Below, one piece after another: positions 35,790 to 44,053 of a DNA stretch of 64,000 bases. The notes beneath the pieces were generated by a model. It saw only the letters and a program-made list of their open reading frames with translations, made no database searches and was not told where the DNA came from. Source of the stretch: Streptomyces himalayensis subsp. himalayensis (GTDB lineage: Bacteria; Actinomycetota; Actinomycetes; Streptomycetales; Streptomycetaceae); the NCBI RefSeq assembly GCF_013778455.1, contig NZ_JACEHE010000011.1, forward strand, positions 124,001 to 188,000, written 5' to 3'. Position numbers and translations under genes: made by a program. Numbering within the stretch: the stretch's first letter is position 1; every line of letters begins with the position of its first letter.

Positions 35790-35864
35790 GTGAGAAGTGC
35801 GGTCGAACTTTCCTTACGCTTCTTAGCGGAGGCGGGAACTCCTTTAGTGCAGACCGCGTGCTGA
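35790..35864 (+). CDS. 24-residue peptide frame with three TTA codons
   Basis: GTG 35790 follows GGGGGAATACA. The frame encodes 24 residues beginning with Arg-Ser-Ala-Val-Glu after the start and ending TPLVQTAC, with a single Cys as the last residue. Leucines 9, 12 and 19 are all TTA. In Streptomyces TTA is rare and read by the developmentally controlled bldA tRNA. The stop (35862-35864) overlaps the GTG start of the kinase at 35858, so the two are probably translationally coupled. It could be a signal peptide precursor, a leader peptide that makes kinase synthesis bldA-dependent, or chance. Confidence 0.5.
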   Translation: MRSAVELSLRFLAEAGTPLVQTAC

Positions 35865-37006
35865 CGCAGGGGCCCGCCCAACTCCAGCTTCAGCGAAAGT
35901 CCGCACGCCTGGCCGGTGTCCTGAGGGCAACCTGTGCCGTCGGAGCGAGCCTGGTCGCCGTGGTCGGGCTCGCACCGCCCGCCCGTTCCATCTGGGTGGC
36001 CGTCGCGGTCGTCGGACTGCTTCTGTGGACCGGCCTGATCACCGTTCTTATGCTCAGGTCGGACCCTCATCCCTGGCTCTGCGCCGGTGACACCGCCGTC
36101 GTTGTGGTGCTCTGCCTGGCGCACGGCAACCTCGTCCCGGCCGAGGTCCTGGAAGCGAGCGCGGGCTCTGGATGGGTCGACATGGTCGCCAGCACCGGCA
36201 TCTTCACCGCACAGTTCGTTCTGCGGCAGCCCTGGGCGATGGCGGCGGCGATCGCCATCACGATGGCTTACACGGTGGGCGGCCCCGGTGTACGGGAGGC
36301 CTCCGTCGTCCTGGTGCTCCAGGCGCTGCTCGCCGCCGCTGTCATGGCCCTGCTGCAACGTGGAGCGCGTAGGGCGGATCTCGCGCTGTCCGAGCAGGCG
36401 TCGGCGCGCGCGGCGGCGCGGGCCCGGTCCGCCGCCCGCACCGACGAACTGGACCAGCAGCGGCTGTTGCACGACACCGTGCTCGCCACGCTCACCATCG
36501 TGGGCACCGGCAGCATCGCCCGTGACTCTGCCGCGCTGCCTGAACGGGCCGCGGCCGACCTGGCCGTCATGGAAGACCTGCGGGCGCACCCCGGCGTGGC
36601 ACGCGATGTGGCGCACGACCCCGCACCGCTGGATGTCGCACTACGCACCGTCGTACTGACGCGCCGCGTCGGCCTCCCTCCACTGGACATCGAGTTCGAC
36701 GTACCGCCGCTGGACCTGCCCCACGAGGTCGTGCTAGCCCTCTCGCAAGGGGTCGCCGAGGCCCTGACCAACGCGGCCCAGCACGCGGACACCCGCGCTG
36801 CCCGGGTCACGGCCCGCCGTGCCGGGGAGGGCGTCACCGTCGAAGTCTGCGACAGCGGACGAGGGTTCGACCCCGTGGCCGTTGCCTCCCACCGACGCGG
36901 CCTGCGGGAATCGGTCTACGGCCGGATGCGTGCCGTGGGCGGCAGCGCCCGGGCGGCCTCGTCCCCCGGCGCCGGCACCCGGGTCGAGCTGAGGTGGGAA
37001 CCATGA
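35858..37006 (+). CDS. NarL-type sensor histidine kinase
   Basis: About 382 residues from GTG 35858. Four to five hydrophobic segments occupy residues 20-165. The phosphoacceptor region reads DELDQQRLLHDTVLATLT with His205; the ATPase domain has N-box EALTNAAQHAD and G-box CDSGRGFDP. This is the HisKA_3/HATPase_c type that pairs with LuxR-type regulators. Start chosen from the overlap with the upstream small frame; a GGAGG lies 27 bp upstream. It overlaps the next gene by ATGA at 37003. Confidence 0.82.
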   Translation: MLTQGPAQLQLQRKSARLAGVLRATCAVGASLVAVVGLAPPARSIWVAVAVVGLLLWTGLITVLMLRSDPHPWLCAGDTAVVVVLCLAHGNLVPAEVLEASAGSGWVDMVASTGIFTAQFVLRQPWAMAAAIAITMAYTVGGPGVREASVVLVLQALLAAAVMALLQRGARRADLALSEQASARAAARARSAARTDELDQQRLLHDTVLATLTIVGTGSIARDSAALPERAAADLAVMEDLRAHPGVARDVAHDPAPLDVALRTVVLTRRVGLPPLDIEFDVPPLDLPHEVVLALSQGVAEALTNAAQHADTRAARVTARRAGEGVTVEVCDSGRGFDPVAVASHRRGLRESVYGRMRAVGGSARAASSPGAGTRVELRWEP

Positions 37007-38124
37007 CCGCCGATGTCGTCAAGGGTATGGTCGCCACCCGTTTTGCCACAGCCGTCAATATCGGGCTGGTGGTGATCGTGGGCGTCTGGCACCTGGGTAT
37101 GGACACCCTGCATGTGCTCAGAGGCTGGCCGGTGTACGAGCCGCAGGCCGCCGCCGCGGGCTCCTGGCTGGCCCTCACGGTCATCCAGACGATTGGGTCG
37201 GTCCTGCTGCTGCGTTCCGTGCTCAGCGCCCGCACCGCGCGGAGTCTTGCGGCGGCGGCGCTGGTCACCGGCGTCGTCGCCACCGCCACGTACCCGGTGG
37301 GCGAGACGATCGGCGACGTGAGCTGGGCGGGGAACATCGTGGGCTGGTTCGGCGTCCTGCTCCTGATACAGCGTCCGCTGTGGGAGCTGATCACCCTGCT
37401 CGGCGCCAACATGGCTGTCACAGTGGGCTTCCTGGCCGCCGACGGCGCGCTCGACCAGGCCACCGTTTCCCATCTGCTCGCCATGGCATACACCACCGCC
37501 GGTATCCAGTTGACCTTCGCATATCTGGCACGGCAGCTCAACGCCGCTGCCAGGGAAGCCACCGAGATCGCTGCGGGACAGGCGGAATACCTGGCCCGTG
37601 CGACCGCCGACGAGACCGTGCACGCCGAGCGCCGGCGCCGTTACGAATACCTGCGCATCAGAGTGGAACCACTGCTGAGTGGTCTGGCGGAACGTCAACT
37701 GGACCCGGCGGACCCCGTCGTACGCCAGCGTGCCGCCGTGGAGGCGGCACGCCTGCGGAGGCTGTTCGCGGAAACGGATGACACCCCGCACCCGCTCCTG
37801 CACGAACTGCGGGCCTGTGCCGATGTCGCCGAGCGGCGCGGCGTACGCGTCACTCTGCTGAGCTACGGCGACCTGCCCGATCTGCCGGCATCCGTCCGCC
37901 GAGAACTGGGGGAAGGGGCCCTGCTGGTCCTCTCCACCGCCGTCACCCGAGCCCGGGTCACCGTGGTGGCGACGCCCGAGGAAGTCGTAGTGAGTGTGGT
38001 GGCCGACGCCCCGCCGGAAACGCTGGTCAAATCGCCGGGCCCGCTCACCGTATCCGCCCTATACGACCAGGAGGAGAACCAGTTGTGGTGGGAAAACCGA
38101 TGGCCTGTACGTCCGGCTCCCTGA
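37003..38124 (+). CDS. kinase-like membrane protein, degenerate ATPase domain
   Basis: A 373-residue protein from ATG 37003 (ATGA overlap). It has about five transmembrane segments in residues 10-170, a coiled helical part (ATEIAAGQAEYLARATADE), then a C-terminal domain built like a kinase catalytic half: VRVTLLSYGDLPDLPASVRR and VTVVATPEEVVVSVVADAP. No phosphoacceptor His-Asp pair and no N-box Asn are visible, so it is probably catalytically dead and may form a heteromeric sensor with the preceding kinase. It overlaps the regulator start at 38085 by 40 bases. Confidence 0.7.
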   Translation: MTADVVKGMVATRFATAVNIGLVVIVGVWHLGMDTLHVLRGWPVYEPQAAAAGSWLALTVIQTIGSVLLLRSVLSARTARSLAAAALVTGVVATATYPVGETIGDVSWAGNIVGWFGVLLLIQRPLWELITLLGANMAVTVGFLAADGALDQATVSHLLAMAYTTAGIQLTFAYLARQLNAAAREATEIAAGQAEYLARATADETVHAERRRRYEYLRIRVEPLLSGLAERQLDPADPVVRQRAAVEAARLRRLFAETDDTPHPLLHELRACADVAERRGVRVTLLSYGDLPDLPASVRRELGEGALLVLSTAVTRARVTVVATPEEVVVSVVADAPPETLVKSPGPLTVSALYDQEENQLWWENRWPVRPAP

Positions 38125-38774
38125 CCGTTGCCATCATCGACGATCACCCTGTCGTCATCGAAGGCATTCAGACCTGGCTGTCCGAGGAGCCGCGGATCTC
38201 GGTGGTGCACACCGGCGAAGCCGTGGATGTGGAGCCCGGTGTCGCGGATGTCCTCATTCTCGATCTGAATCTGCATGGCAAACTCGTCATCGGCGATATC
38301 GCCACGCTGGCTGCGGCGGGTCAACGGGTCATCGCCTTCTCGCAGTTCACCGAGCAGCGGGTGGTGCTCGAATCGCTGGAGGCCGGAGCATGCGAGTTCG
38401 TCGCGAAGAACGAAGGGCGGGCGCACCTCGTGAACACGGTGTTGGCGGCGGCGGGAGACAGGCCGTACGTCACGCCGACGGCCGCGGGGGTCCTTGTAGG
38501 TGATCGCGGCGCGAGCAGGCCCAAGCTGTCCTCGCAGGAACGTACCGCGCTGCTGTGGTGGTTCCAGTCCATGTCGAAGGCTTCGGTCGCCCGGCGCATG
38601 GGTGTGTCTGTTCACACTGTGGACGTGTACATCCGTCGGGCGAGAGTCAAGTACGCGCAGGTCGGCAGGACCGCACCGACAAAGGCGGACATGCTGGCTC
38701 GGGCGATCGAGGACGGCTTGGTGAAGCCCGACGACATCACGGGCTATGAGTCAGCGGTGGTCGGCGTGGGTTGA
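38085..38774 (+). CDS. LuxR/NarL-type response regulator
   Basis: About 229 residues from GTG 38085 with GAGGAG upstream. Receiver domain: AIIDDHPVV, phosphoacceptor Asp in LILDLNLHG, conserved Lys in FVAKNEG. The C-terminal HTH is LSSQERTALLWWFQSMSKAS then VARRMGVSVHTVDVYIRRA, lacking the common EREVL spelling but with the typical recognition helix. It ends the operon 35790-38774. Probable target is the 20-bp palindrome at 35606. Confidence 0.85.
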   Translation: MVGKPMACTSGSLTVAIIDDHPVVIEGIQTWLSEEPRISVVHTGEAVDVEPGVADVLILDLNLHGKLVIGDIATLAAAGQRVIAFSQFTEQRVVLESLEAGACEFVAKNEGRAHLVNTVLAAAGDRPYVTPTAAGVLVGDRGASRPKLSSQERTALLWWFQSMSKASVARRMGVSVHTVDVYIRRARVKYAQVGRTAPTKADMLARAIEDGLVKPDDITGYESAVVGVG

Positions 38775-39193
38775 CCATGTTGGCGCCGTCACGGGCCCCG
38801 CCGGCCTCCGCATGACAGTGCAGCTCGCCGTTCCGTCCCGCTTGTCCCGTTTCTTGATGGTTCGGGGGTGGTCGGACATGCCGGGGGGTCGGGCATGCGG
38901 GGGCTCGGTTGCCGGCGGACCTTGCTGATGCCACCGGGCTGACCGCCGCGTGCTCTGCTGTTCTCAGGCCGCTCCGGCCGATACCCGCGGCCCGGGCCGC
39001 GGGACGCAAGCCCACCGGCATGGCACCGCCCCGGACGGCGGTGTCGCGGCTTCAGGCGCCACCGCCGTCCAGCTCGAACCACACCGACATCCTCGTCCGC
39101 ACCGACGGTGCCGGATCCGCGAGGGCCTTCCGGTCGGGCATGGCACGGATGGCGCGTCGGACCGGCATGGGGCGCTGCAGGGCGCGGACGTTC
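38775..39193. other. 419-bp gap with a 20-bp palindrome
   Basis: CCCGCGGCCCGGGCCGCGGG at 38984-39003 is a perfect palindrome between the convergent regulator and sigma factor genes and may work as a terminator. No gene is supported in the rest. Confidence 0.55.
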
Positions 39194-40090
39194 TCAATTG
39201 CTCAGTGAAGCCACGTAAGGAGCAAGTTTGGCCGGACTGATTACCCACATGATGCGTTCGATGCCTTGTGCCGACACATCGACGGACAGCAGAGCCACCG
39301 GGTTTTCATCGGCCGAGACAAGGACGGCCGGCCGGCCGTTGGCCTCGACCCAGCGTACGTCTGCCTGATGCCAGAAACGCGGGGCGAAGGCGGCAAGGTA
39401 CTTGGAGACGTGCGGACGCCCGACGACCGGAATCCTGGATGCCCCGCGCATCCCTCCACCGTCGGAGTAGCTGACCACGTCCGCAGTGAGAACATCCTCG
39501 AGCACGGACAGATTTCCGGTCTGCGCCGCAGTGAGGAACACCTCCATCAGGCGCCGGTGAGCGGTAGAGCTGACCGGCTCCTTGCGTTCCCCTGACAGAT
39601 GCTTCCGGGCGCGGCTCACCAACTGGCGCGTATTGGCTTCGCTCGTCTCCAGGATTTCCGCGATCTGCTTGTACGGGTAGTCAAAGGCTTCCCTCAGAAC
39701 GTAAGCAGCCCGTTCCACGGGGTTCAGCTTCTCCAAGAGGAAGAGAACCGCCAGGTCAAGTGCCTCTGCCCGTTCCGCTCCCAATTGCGGATCCACGCTT
39801 GTATCGACTGGCTCCGGAAGCCAGGGCCCGGCGTACGACTCACGCCGCACCCTGGCGGACTGGGCGAAGTTGATGGCCAGACGGGTGGTGACCGTAGCCA
39901 GGAACGCCGCCGGCTCGTTGATGGCGGCGCGGTCGGTGTTCTGCCACCGCAACCACGCCTCCTGAACGATGTCCTCGGCTTCCACAACACTGCCGAGCAC
40001 GCGGTACGCGATGCCGAAGAGTTGGGGACGCGCTGTGATGAAATCCCTCGTCGCCTGGTCAAGGGGGTCGGCGTCATCCCCGGCGCGCAT
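39194..40090 (-). CDS. ECF41-type RNA polymerase sigma factor (SigJ-like)
   Basis: A 298-residue sigma factor from ATG 40090, which has GGAGG seven bases upstream. Region 2: LFGIAYRVLGSVVEAEDIVQ; region 4: LREAFDYPYKQIAEILET. The linker carries the ECF41 hallmark WLPEP. A C-terminal SnoaL-like domain starts at about 190 and includes the DGGG segment that in ECF41 factors modulates activity. No anti-sigma gene is needed in this group. The neighbouring SDR/epimerase and carboxymuconolactone decarboxylase genes are the standard ECF41 targets. Confidence 0.92.
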   Translation of the reverse strand: MRAGDDADPLDQATRDFITARPQLFGIAYRVLGSVVEAEDIVQEAWLRWQNTDRAAINEPAAFLATVTTRLAINFAQSARVRRESYAGPWLPEPVDTSVDPQLGAERAEALDLAVLFLLEKLNPVERAAYVLREAFDYPYKQIAEILETSEANTRQLVSRARKHLSGERKEPVSSTAHRRLMEVFLTAAQTGNLSVLEDVLTADVVSYSDGGGMRGASRIPVVGRPHVSKYLAAFAPRFWHQADVRWVEANGRPAVLVSADENPVALLSVDVSAQGIERIMWVISPAKLAPYVASLSN

Positions 40091-40372
40091 AGATATCCTC
40101 CAGCTCTGGGTCCCCATGCTATAAGCCGTCACAGCAGGACGCGCGCCGCATTGCCGCTGTCTCCCGCCGCCCTTCCCTCCCGCGATCTCGATGCACTCGG
40201 TGCGCACATGTACCGGCCTTGGGTCTCGACCCATTGCACCGTGGCGAATGATCTCCACGGAACGCGACCGACAAGCTGTGAGCACTGGCCGCCGTGCCGA
40301 GTTGTTGTGATCAGCCACGAAGTCCAGGGCTTGGCTCTCTGCGGTCTGCGCGCCTGAGAGGGCGCGAGCGAG

Positions 40373-41101
40373 TCAGGAGAGCCAGTCGGTGTAGCGGGTG
40401 GGGGCGAGGTGAGCGTCCTTGTCGGTGAGGACGTCACCCTTGACGACGGCGAACATGCCGGCAGTGGGGTCGGTAACGACGGTGCGGTTGTCGCCCTTGC
40501 GGGACAGGGTGATCCGGCCCAGCTCGTCGAGGGAGAAGATCTCGGGGCCGGCGATGCTGCGAATGCCGTTCAGCGGGGCGCCTGCGGCGACGTCCGCCAC
40601 CGCGCTGGCCACGTCCTTGGAGGCGATCGGCTGGATCGGCGTGGCGGGCAACCGGACGGTGTCGCCGTCGGCGGTCCAGGACAGGACGGCGTCCATGAAC
40701 TCCATGAACTGCGTCGCCCGGACGATCGAGTAGGGGATCGGCCCGGCCGCGAGGATGTTCTCCTGGAGCACCTTGGCCCGGTAGTAGTCCAGCTCCGGCA
40801 CCTGGTCCACGCCGACGATCGAGAGGATGACGAAATGGCCGACGCCGCCCCTCTGGGCCGCGGCCAGCAGGTTGTCCATCGAGGTCTGGAAGAAGGCCAG
40901 GGAGGCCTCGTCGAAGGTCGGGGAGTTCGTCAGGTTGACGACGACGTCGGCTCCTGCCACCGCCTCGTCCAGTCCCTGGCCGCTGATGACGTCGACTCCG
41001 GTGGACTGCGAGTGCGGTACCGCCTCGTGCCCGGCGGCGTTCAGATTCTTGACGACCTGCGACCCGATCAGACCGGTACCGCCGATGACTGCGATCTTCA
41101 T
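40373..41101 (-). CDS. NAD(P)-binding SDR (NmrA/epimerase-like)
   Basis: A 242-residue atypical SDR starting MKIAVIGGTGLIGSQVV. Later blocks are GADVVVNLTNSPTF, HFVILSIVGVD and YSIVRATQFMEF, as in the SDR proteins found beside ECF41 sigma factors. Start decided by GAAAGG before ATG 41101. A palindrome CCCATATGGG lies 35 bp upstream. It is transcribed towards the sigma gene on the same strand with a 282-bp gap that has no supported gene. Confidence 0.9.
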   Translation of the reverse strand: MKIAVIGGTGLIGSQVVKNLNAAGHEAVPHSQSTGVDVISGQGLDEAVAGADVVVNLTNSPTFDEASLAFFQTSMDNLLAAAQRGGVGHFVILSIVGVDQVPELDYYRAKVLQENILAAGPIPYSIVRATQFMEFMDAVLSWTADGDTVRLPATPIQPIASKDVASAVADVAAGAPLNGIRSIAGPEIFSLDELGRITLSRKGDNRTVVTDPTAGMFAVVKGDVLTDKDAHLAPTRYTDWLS

Positions 41102-41135
41102 GACATGCCTTTCGTCGGTCGTATGTGCGAAATAT

Positions 41136-41145
41136 CCCATATGGG
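41136..41145. promoter_or_regulatory. CCCATATGGG palindrome before the SDR gene
   Basis: A perfect 10-bp palindrome, extended weakly to ATATCCCATATGGGTCA. It lies where a repressor would block the SDR promoter. No ECF41-like promoter was found for this gene. Confidence 0.35.
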
Positions 41146-41199
41146 TCACTGTGTGGGCGCGGCAAGAAACGGCGCCCTAACCGGCTGGGGCGGGTGGCG

Positions 41200-41345
41200 T
41201 TAGCAACCATCGGCGAACGTGACCGTCTCGTCGAGCGGTGCCCGGCCCGTACGGGTGGTAACGCACCGTGACGTCCTCGAACCCGATCGACATGCCACAG
41301 AAGAGGATGAGCTCGTCCGGGGGTGCCAGGACCGGCTCAGCGGGA
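41200..41345 (-). pseudogene. nitroreductase C-terminal remnant, frameshifted
   Basis: One minus frame reads PDELILFCGMSIGFED; after a frameshift near 41250 another reads GRAPLDETVTFADGC and stops at 41200. Together they match the C-terminal 40 residues of nitroreductases (CGMSLGY then RAPLDETVTF). The FMN-binding main part is missing. It lies between the SDR and the terminator of the decarboxylase gene. Confidence 0.65.
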
Positions 41346-41367
41346 TCGGTTGCCGCCGGTAGCCCAT

Positions 41368-41394
41368 CTCCCCGCCGTAGGTCGCGGCGGGGAG
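41368..41394 (-). terminator. hairpin after the carboxymuconolactone decarboxylase gene
   Basis: CTCCCCGCCG and CGGCGGGGAG form a perfect 10-bp stem with a 7-base loop, 35 bp downstream of the gene's stop at 41429. Streptomyces terminators often lack a T run, as here. Confidence 0.65.
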
Positions 41395-41428
41395 GTGGAC
41401 CGTGTGTGGCTGGCCGGGCGGGTGCCGG

Positions 41429-41902
41429 CTAGCCGAACTGGCCAGGCTGGTAATCCCCGGCAGGCTGCTGATTGATGACGTTGATGCGGTTGTACGCGTT
41501 GATGACGGCGATGAGGGACATCAGAGCGACGAGCTGGTCCTCGTCGAAGTGCTTGGCGGCGTTCGCCCAGGCCTCATCGGTGACACCACCGGCTGCGTCA
41601 GCGATGCGGGTGCCCTGCTCCGACAGTTCCAGTGCCGCTCGCTCGGCGTCGGTGAAGACCGTGGCCTCGCGCCAGGCCGCGACCAGGTGGAGGCGCTGCG
41701 GAGTCTCTCCCGCCGCGGTGGCGTCCTTGGTGTGCATGTCGGTGCAGAACCCGCAGCCGTTGATCTGGCTTGCGCGAATCTTCACCAGCTCCTGGATCAC
41801 GGCCGGCAGTGTTGAGTCCGACAGCACCTTGTTGGCCGAGTTGATGTGCTTCAGCACCTTTCCTGCGAGGGGGTGGCCGAAGTAGTTGAGACGCGATTCC
41901 AC
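41429..41902 (-). CDS. carboxymuconolactone decarboxylase / AhpD-like protein
   Basis: A 157-residue all-helical protein from GTG 41902 with AAGGAG upstream. The catalytic-type motif is NGCGFCTDMHTKDA (C-x-x-C-x-x-x-H), as in alkylhydroperoxidase D-like proteins. This family is the most frequent target of ECF41 sigma factors. A near-perfect ECF41-type promoter precedes it at 41939-41965. Likely role in oxidative or electrophile stress. Confidence 0.92.
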   Translation of the reverse strand: MESRLNYFGHPLAGKVLKHINSANKVLSDSTLPAVIQELVKIRASQINGCGFCTDMHTKDATAAGETPQRLHLVAAWREATVFTDAERAALELSEQGTRIADAAGGVTDEAWANAAKHFDEDQLVALMSLIAVINAYNRINVINQQPAGDYQPGQFG

Positions 41903-41938
41903 GGTGATCTCCTTGCCGTGTTGCTGATACTCACTACT

Positions 41939-41965
41939 GACCGGGGGGCCAGGTGATGTGTGACA
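41939..41965 (-). promoter_or_regulatory. ECF41-like promoter
   Basis: On the minus strand TGTCACA (41965-41959) is followed after 16 bases by GGTC (41942-41939). The ECF41 consensus as I remember it is TGTCACA, 16 bases, CGTC. The distance to the GTG at 41902 leaves an mRNA leader of about 30 bases. The remainder of 41966-42376 contains no gene I can support; an 82-residue plus-strand frame at 41953-42201 is charged but unrecognised. Confidence 0.7.
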
Positions 41966-42376
41966 GAAAGTGGAGTGTGACGTGCGTCTCCCATTCGCTA
42001 TGGGCGGCCCCGGTGGAAGCCCCGGTGGAAGGCGAATCCAGGATGGGCGAGGACGAAGAAGCAGTTCGTAAGGAACCGAACGAAGCCTTGCGCCACGACA
42101 GCCTCGAGACCCGCTCTCCCGGACTGTTGCCGGCCCGGCTGTCAGCAGCCGTTGCCGACGGCGTCGGCACACACGTGGTGGAGAGCAACGCGCAGGAGTG
42201 ACCGGGGCGTTTCCCCGTCCGCCGGGCGCAGTGTGCGAGTCGTCCGCCCCGGCAAGCACCGCCCCGGTCTCCGTCGTTCAGGCGTGCGGTGCCTGAAGCC
42301 GCATGCTCGCACCGGCAGACATGCACGACCAGGAAACCAGGGGCAGCGATCCGAGGCATGGAAGACCGCAGTCACC

Positions 42377-42745
42377 GTGATCCAGGAGGCGAAACCACCC
42401 TCCGTTCCAGAAGGAGCACACGTCATGACTGTGCTCGTCGAATTCCCCCCTGGAGACCCTGGCACCCCTCCCCACCGTCACTTCGGCCCGGCCTTCGGAT
42501 ACGTGCTGGAAGGCGAGATGCGGTTCGAGCTGGAGGGAGAGCCCGAGCGGGTGATCCGGGCCGGGGAGGCGTTCTGGGAGCCGGGAGGGGATGTGATCCA
42601 TTACCAGGATGGCAACAACCGTACGGAACGTGCGGAGTCGGTTCATCGTCACGATGACGTGCCAGCCGGGCAAGCCCATGCTGGTTCTCGTGGCGAGGAC
42701 GAGCTGGTGCAACGCAAGGACAAGCGAGCCCCACGCCCCTCCTGA
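42377..42745 (+). pseudogene. cupin-domain protein with two compensating frameshifts
   Basis: From GTG 42377 the frame encodes a small cupin: MTVLVEFPPGDPGTPPHRH, FGYVLEGEMRFELEGEPE, then FWEPGGDVIHYQDGNN. The next 22 residues in this frame are unnatural, but the +1 frame reads RSRFIVTMTCQPGKPMLVLV, the proper continuation. Then the original frame resumes with EDELVQRKDKRAPRPS and the stop at 42745. Removing one A at about 42625 and adding one base at about 42695 restores the full protein. Metal ligands HRH are intact, so the protein may still fold. Confidence 0.8.
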
Positions 42746-42952
42746 AGTGTGCTGCGGACGGCGGCGAGCAGGGCATCTCCCGACTATGGGTGGAGTGTTG
42801 CCGGGCTGAACCGGTGTGGGACGCCACTGGGCTGAGTTCCGCACCGTTGACGCGGCTCTGCTGTGCAACTGGTCTGCCGTCGACCAAGTTGTTCGTGACG
42901 CCGTGCGTGCTCGGTCGCAGCGGGCGGGCCCGGGCACTGCTAGCTTGCGGCC

Positions 42953-43606
42953 GTGGATCTCTTCTCACGCTCCTGGACAGCGTTGCGCACAGCGGTCGCC
43001 GAACTGCCGGACGAGGACTTCGCGCGGCCGTCCGGCTGCACCGGCTGGCTCGTGCGGGACCTGGTGTGCCACCTGATCATCGACGCTCAGGACGTCCTGA
43101 TCACGCTCGTCACCCCCGCCGTTACGGAACCGACCCGGGACGCGGTGACCTACTGGGACATCGTCGAAGCCCCGACCGGCGACGACCCGCTCGATGCGCT
43201 GATCGTCCGCCTGGCCGCCGCGTACGAAGAGCCGTGGCTGCTCAAGTTCCACTTCGACGACGTCGGTTCCGCCGCCGGTCGCGCCGCCGAACTCGCGGAT
43301 CCCTTGGCTCGGGTCGGCACCCGCGACGAGGTGCTCACCGCGGGGGACTACCTCTCCGCGTACGTCCTGGAATGGACGCTTCACCACCTCGACCTGATCG
43401 CGCACCTCCCGGACGCGGCAGAACCGCCCGCCGAAGGGCTCGCCCGGTCACGCGAGCTGCTGGAGGAGATCGCCGGTGCGGAGTTTCCCCCGGCGTTCTC
43501 CGACAAGGACGCGTTGCTGATCGGCACTGGACGGCGTGCCCCGTCCGAAGCGGAGGAGGCGGAACTGGGTGAGTTGGCCGCGAAACTCCCGCTCATCCTC
43601 GGCTGA
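42953..43606 (+). CDS. mycothiol-dependent maleylpyruvate isomerase-like (DinB fold) protein
   Basis: A 217-residue helical-bundle protein from GTG 42953. It has the MDMPI N-terminal features SGCTGWLVRDLVCHLIID (first metal-ligand His) and YVLEWTLHHLDLI (later His pair). Such proteins use mycothiol as a thiol cofactor in actinomycetes. Many are annotated only by fold; the substrate is unknown. Confidence 0.85.
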   Translation: MDLFSRSWTALRTAVAELPDEDFARPSGCTGWLVRDLVCHLIIDAQDVLITLVTPAVTEPTRDAVTYWDIVEAPTGDDPLDALIVRLAAAYEEPWLLKFHFDDVGSAAGRAAELADPLARVGTRDEVLTAGDYLSAYVLEWTLHHLDLIAHLPDAAEPPAEGLARSRELLEEIAGAEFPPAFSDKDALLIGTGRRAPSEAEEAELGELAAKLPLILG

Positions 43607-44053
43607 TCGTTTCCGTTGGACGATCGTCTGGCTGAACGGGACCTTAGGCGCGATTAGGCGCGGGCAAGATGTCGGCGGCGCGGGAACCCGACTCCCCGAA
43701 TCCCCGACTCCCCGACTCGCGGATCTACGGCGCCGTTGCTGACTGGTCCGCGTCGGGTGGCGGCGCCGTTGGGCGCGTCCTGACGAATTTCTGTGCACAC
43801 TCCCACGCTCGGCTGTGATGTCCCCAGTTGTGACTGTCCTGTGCCATTGAAGGCCGAGCGTTGTCGCCGAAGATTGGTGACCAGCGGATTCGTGCCATCG
43901 ATTCTTTGAGTGACGGTGCCACGCCCTCACAGGGGCGGCGACTGCGGTCGGCGCCAAGCGGGTGACACGGCCGCTGCACTTCCCGGCTCGGCAGAGTTTT
44001 CTCTGGTGAGATACCGACAGATCTCCGAATAACTCACCGAAAAGAGTCGACTC
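43607..44053. other. 447-bp gap, short repeats only
   Basis: No supported gene. Around 43695-43720 the unit CCCCGACT or close variants recur three to four times. The last 60 bp before 44054 are less GC-rich and probably contain the esterase promoter. Confidence 0.45.

Noticed and set aside
38984..39003. 20-bp palindrome as a regulator-binding site
   Set aside because: It lies between two converging gene ends and is pure G/C, so a terminator is more likely.
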